Program-made: the position numbers and the translations under genes
Shown: positions 4,945 to 5,590 of the stretch, piece by piece
Layout: each line of letters begins with the position of its first letter
How positions within the stretch are numbered: the first letter of the stretch is position 1
Assembly (NCBI GenBank): GCA_903970565.1
Contig: CAJCJE010000805.1
Location: 1 to 5,590, forward strand
Reading direction: 5' to 3'
Origin: Candidatus Melainabacteria bacterium
GTDB lineage: Bacteria; Actinomycetota; Actinomycetes; Mycobacteriales; Pseudonocardiaceae
Length of the DNA: 5,590 nt
The notes under the pieces: generated by a model
What the model saw: the letters and a program-made list of their open reading frames with translations, nothing else
What the model was told of the DNA's origin: nothing
The model's database searches: none

Positions 4945-5590
4945 GTGATCGAGTTACGGGTACTCGGCGCGGTCGAGATCCGCAACGACGAACGCCTGAC
5001 CCGACCGGCGAGGCGGATGGCGCGAACCCTGTTGGGCATGTTGGCGTTGCGCGCCAACCAACCCGTGTCGGTGTCCTGGATCGTGGACGGCCTGTGGAAC
5101 GGGCGACCGCCCCGGTCGGCGAACTCCAACGTCCGCTCGCTGCTGGCCGACCTGCGCGGGCTGCTGCCGGCGACCGCGAGCGGCGAACCGAGGATCGAGG
5201 GCAGCAAGGGCCGCTACTGCCTGCTGGTGCCGCCGGACCGGTTGGACTCGCTGGTTTTCGAGGCACTGGCCGACGAGGGCGCCTCGGCGCTGGCGCAGGG
5301 CTGCTATGCCACCGCCGTGGCCGGACTGGTCAGGGCGGCGGCGCTGTGGCGCGGCCCGATCATGGACGGGCTGGTCGCGCCGGACGTGGTCCGGCCCGAG
5401 GCGAGCCGACTGGCCGAGCGGCGGCTGGACGTGCTGGAGGACAGCGTCGACGCGCGGATCGCGCTCGGCCAGCACCGCGACCTGGTCGCCGAGCTGACCG
5501 CGCTGACCACGCGGCACGGCCCACGGGAACGGCTGTGGCGACAGCTGATGGTGGTGCTCTACCGCTGCGACCGGCAGGCCGACGCGCTGG
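4945..5590 (+). CDS. SARP-family transcriptional activator (OmpR-like winged helix plus BTAD), truncated by window edge
   Basis: The first 215 residues are present, with no stop before the edge. SARPs (Streptomyces antibiotic regulatory proteins) activate specialised-metabolite genes by binding direct repeats and recruiting RNA polymerase. Residues 1-95 form the winged-helix domain: IELRVLGAVEI at the start, LLGMLALRANQPVSVSWIVDGLW (29-51) and PRSANSNVRSLLADLRGLL (56-74), with RYCLLV (90-95) in place of the usual GYRL wing. Residues about 98-215 begin the bacterial transcriptional activation domain, including AAALWRGP (131-138), EASRLAERRLDVLE (152-165) and RERLWRQLMVVLYRCDRQADAL (194-215). 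The GTG start follows GGGGA by four bases and gives the standard SARP N-terminus; the upstream in-frame extension has GTG codons but no family-like sequence. Whether this is a short SARP or a large AfsR-type protein with an NTPase domain cannot be seen. Beside a LanM relic, it may regulate a cluster to the right. Confidence 0.9.
   Translation, partial: MIELRVLGAVEIRNDERLTRPARRMARTLLGMLALRANQPVSVSWIVDGLWNGRPPRSANSNVRSLLADLRGLLPATASGEPRIEGSKGRYCLLVPPDRLDSLVFEALADEGASALAQGCYATAVAGLVRAAALWRGPIMDGLVAPDVVRPEASRLAERRLDVLEDSVDARIALGQHRDLVAELTALTTRHGPRERLWRQLMVVLYRCDRQADAL

Noticed and set aside
4841..5517. Several minus-strand open frames opposite the SARP gene
   Set aside because: They have Arg/Ser/Pro-rich shadow translations; the plus strand shows a clear winged helix and BTAD.
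1..5590. tRNA, rRNA, CRISPR array, insertion sequence or toxin-antitoxin pair
   Set aside because: I saw no cloverleaf or T-loop consensus, no regularly spaced repeats, no transposase-like translation with terminal repeats, and no small paired genes anywhere in the window.

Overview
This is a high-GC actinobacterial window, with strong G/C bias at third codon positions, GTG and TTG starts, and short purine-rich ribosome binding sites. The gene set (carboxylic acid reductase, F420-type deazaflavin oxidoreductase, WHG-type TetR regulator, SARP regulator, lanthipeptide synthetase remnant) fits Nocardia or a related mycolic-acid or pseudonocardial genus. The carboxylic acid reductase reads very much like the Nocardia enzymes I remember. 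The genus is an inference, not a measurement.

Layout from left to right. (1) Positions 1-1341, minus strand: the N-terminal 447 residues of a carboxylic acid reductase adenylation domain; the rest of the gene lies off the left edge. (2) Positions 1342-1602: a shared intergenic stretch with an AT-rich island and a perfect 12-bp inverted repeat upstream of that gene, and a large GC-rich hairpin just downstream of the next gene. (3) Positions 1603-2766, minus: an exported single-domain glycoside hydrolase family 3 protein (NagZ/LpqI-like) with a TTG start. (4) Positions 2947-3744, minus: a TetR/AcrR-type regulator. (5) Positions 3745-3902: a divergent control region with two near-identical palindromes whose centres are 53 bp apart, and a third, different palindrome between them. 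(6) Positions 3903-4418, plus: a small deazaflavin (F420)-dependent nitroreductase-family protein. (7) About 4422-4692, minus: a short, frameshifted piece that resembles the extreme C-terminus of a type II lanthipeptide synthetase (LanM), apparently the relic of a lost gene. (8) Positions 4693-4944: an intergenic region rich in short inverted and direct repeats. (9) Positions 4945-5590, plus: the N-terminal 215 residues of a SARP (OmpR-like winged helix plus BTAD) regulator that runs off the right edge.

How the parts relate. The TetR gene and the F420-type oxidoreductase form a classic divergent regulator/target pair; the paired operators suggest that the regulator represses itself and its neighbour. 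The carboxylic acid reductase and the GH3 enzyme each appear to have their own expression signals and no copy of that operator. The LanM relic beside a SARP regulator suggests that the right-hand part is the edge of a present or former specialised-metabolite cluster. No RNA gene, intact mobile element or CRISPR array is visible. The most unusual items are the LanM relic, the three-palindrome control region, and a GH3 enzyme that lacks the usual NagZ Asp-His dyad.
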